Source of the DNA: Calothrix sp. PCC 6303
GTDB lineage: Bacteria; Cyanobacteriota; Cyanobacteriia; Cyanobacteriales; Nostocaceae
Length of the DNA stretch: 64,000 nucleotides
Direction of reading: 5' to 3'
Assembly: GCF_000317435.1 (NCBI RefSeq)
Contig: NC_019751.1
Location: 5,456,001-5,520,000, forward strand
Both the position numbers and the translations under genes were made by a program. The notes below the pieces were generated by a model. The model made no database searches. It was not told the DNA's origin and saw nothing but the letters and a program-made list of their open reading frames with translations. Shown piece after piece: positions 62,968 through 64,000 of this stretch. Position 1 is the first letter of the stretch, and each line of letters opens with the position of its first letter.

Positions 62968-64000
62968 ATGGAGTCTCAAAACTCACAACAGGATACGCTA
63001 GCCGAACAGCTGTTGGAACTAGCGCTAAAATCGGGAGCAGATGCGGCTGAAGTATATCAGTCGCACTCACTTTCTAAACCAATATTTTTTGAAGCTAACC
63101 GTCTCAAGAAGTTAGAAACAAGCCAAGCTGAAGGTACAGCTTTGCGTCTTTGGTGTGGAGGAAGTCCTGGATTAACGGTGGCTTATGGGGAGGTTGAACC
63201 CCAAGTTTTGGTGGAAAGAGCCTTAGCTTTAAGCCAACTAAACCAACCGGAACCCATAGAACTGGTGCGTAATTCACAGCCTGCTTATCCTGATTTGGGA
63301 GAGAATGTCTCTGTTGAAACATTAGTGGGTTGGGGCAAAGAAGCGATCGCATTAATTCACGAAGCCCATCCAGATGTGATTTGTCACGGTGATTGGGAAT
63401 GTGATGTAGAAACTACGCGCTTAGTTAACACTCATGGTTTAAATTGTTCCTACACAGATACAACTCTCAATTGCTATCTTTCCGCTGAGTGGGTAAGAGA
63501 TGAAGATTTTTTATGCGTTTCTGATGGACAAACAAAACGTGGTGATTTATACCCCGAACAAGTAGCACAGCAAATTATCCAAAGGTTGGATTGGGCAAAG
63601 GAAAATGTCACACCTCCCAGCAGTGGTGTACCAATTTTGTTCACTTCCAAAGCCGCAGATATGCTGTGGGGAACAATTCAAGCAGCCCTCAATGGCAAAC
63701 ATATACTAGAACGAGCCTCTCCTTGGGCAGAAAAGAGGGGAAAATTAGTTACCTCTAGTCAACTCACTTTATACCAAGACCCCCTAGCAGGACCCTACAG
63801 TTGCCCCTTTGATGATGAAGGTACCCCCACTCAACCCCTGATATTAATTGAGGATGGAATCTTACAGAATTTTTATTGCGATCGCACAACCGGAAGAAGA
63901 CTTGGTATAAATAGTACAGGGAATGGTTTTCGTCCCTGTCTAACTAGTTATCCCATACCCGGATTATTTAATTTTCTGATTGTTCCTAGCCACACATCTT
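62968..64000 (+). CDS. TldD/PmbA family protein, PmbA (TldE)-like, cut at window edge
   Basis: The frame starts at the ATG 62968 and is open for 344 codons to the window end. MESQNSQQDTLAEQLLELALKSGADAAEVYQ is the usual TldD/PmbA beginning, and later segments (SGVPILFTSKAADMLWGTI; PFDDEGTPTQPLILIEDGIL; RTTGRRLGINSTGNG) match the PmbA/TldE pattern. I see no HExxxH zinc motif in the visible part, which is the trait separating PmbA/TldE from the catalytic TldD. The TldD/TldE complex trims peptides such as modified natural products and antitoxins. The C-terminus is missing. Confidence 0.9.
   Translation, partial: MESQNSQQDTLAEQLLELALKSGADAAEVYQSHSLSKPIFFEANRLKKLETSQAEGTALRLWCGGSPGLTVAYGEVEPQVLVERALALSQLNQPEPIELVRNSQPAYPDLGENVSVETLVGWGKEAIALIHEAHPDVICHGDWECDVETTRLVNTHGLNCSYTDTTLNCYLSAEWVRDEDFLCVSDGQTKRGDLYPEQVAQQIIQRLDWAKENVTPPSSGVPILFTSKAADMLWGTIQAALNGKHILERASPWAEKRGKLVTSSQLTLYQDPLAGPYSCPFDDEGTPTQPLILIEDGILQNFYCDRTTGRRLGINSTGNGFRPCLTSYPIPGLFNFLIVPSHTS

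Overview
The window is chromosomal DNA of a cyanobacterium, most likely a filamentous heterocyst-forming (Nostocales-type) species. Evidence read directly: two psbA genes for the photosystem II D1 protein, a phycobilin-pathway heme oxygenase, cyanobacterial families (DUF760, DUF3181, Tab2/DUF1092), many HIP1 octamers (GCGATCGC), heptanucleotide tandem repeats of the STRR kind, and many short hairpin or MITE-like repeats between genes. The genus cannot be fixed from the sequence alone. Base composition is AT-leaning and even, and I see no prophage, intact insertion sequence, rRNA operon or CRISPR array.

Layout. 0-5 kb: a 5'-truncated membrane/coiled-coil protein, then lipopolysaccharide-transport genes on the minus strand (LptF/G permease, LptB ATPase, LptA/OstA-like periplasmic protein). 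5.4-6.2 kb: a probable outer-membrane beta-barrel. 7.6-23 kb: a surface-polysaccharide region with a WecG/TagA glycosyltransferase, three other glycosyltransferases, an O-antigen ligase/polymerase, a Wzc-like chain-length/ATPase protein, a Wzx-like flippase, a polyprenyl-phosphate-type GT2, plus two cell-wall enzymes (penicillin-interacting serine hydrolase and NlpC/P60 endopeptidase) and an MFS transporter. 23-33 kb: housekeeping genes: tRNA-Arg(ACG), moaC, small conserved proteins, heme oxygenase, glmM, DUF760, a Nudix hydrolase, a half-size GDT1 transporter, Dps, an ADP-ribosylglycohydrolase and a tRNA-dihydrouridine synthase.

33-38.4 kb is the least ordinary part: a relic of an IS200/IS605-type tnpB 3' end with its terminal hairpin, a thiamine-diphosphate enzyme that mixes transketolase and phosphoketolase features, an LRAT-type NlpC/P60 protein and a PD-(D/E)XK-like domain fused to TPR repeats. 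38.5-43.4 kb: tandem psbA genes (Gln130 and Glu130 forms, each with its own terminator) and lepA. 43.8-51 kb: an RHH-like protein, a GAF histidine kinase, SufE, a secreted protein, an alpha/beta hydrolase, a COG0523 metal-chaperone GTPase followed by a WD40 protein and a small secreted Cys-rich peptide. 51-57 kb: one 1937-residue dual Ser/Thr plus His kinase (HstK type). 57.4-60.6 kb: the fatty-acid initiation cluster plsX-fabH-fabD. 60.7-64 kb: a low-complexity membrane-anchored protein, a Tab2-family protein and the start of a TldD/PmbA-family gene cut by the window edge.

The clearest functional themes are envelope building (Lpt, polysaccharide export, peptidoglycan remodelling, GlmM, fatty-acid initiation) and photosystem II upkeep (two D1 forms, heme oxygenase, Tab2). 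I found no multi-gene system that is plainly new. The best candidates for new biology are the hybrid TPP enzyme, the nuclease-like/TPR fusion with its LRAT neighbour, and the solitary tnpB/omega-RNA-like relic.
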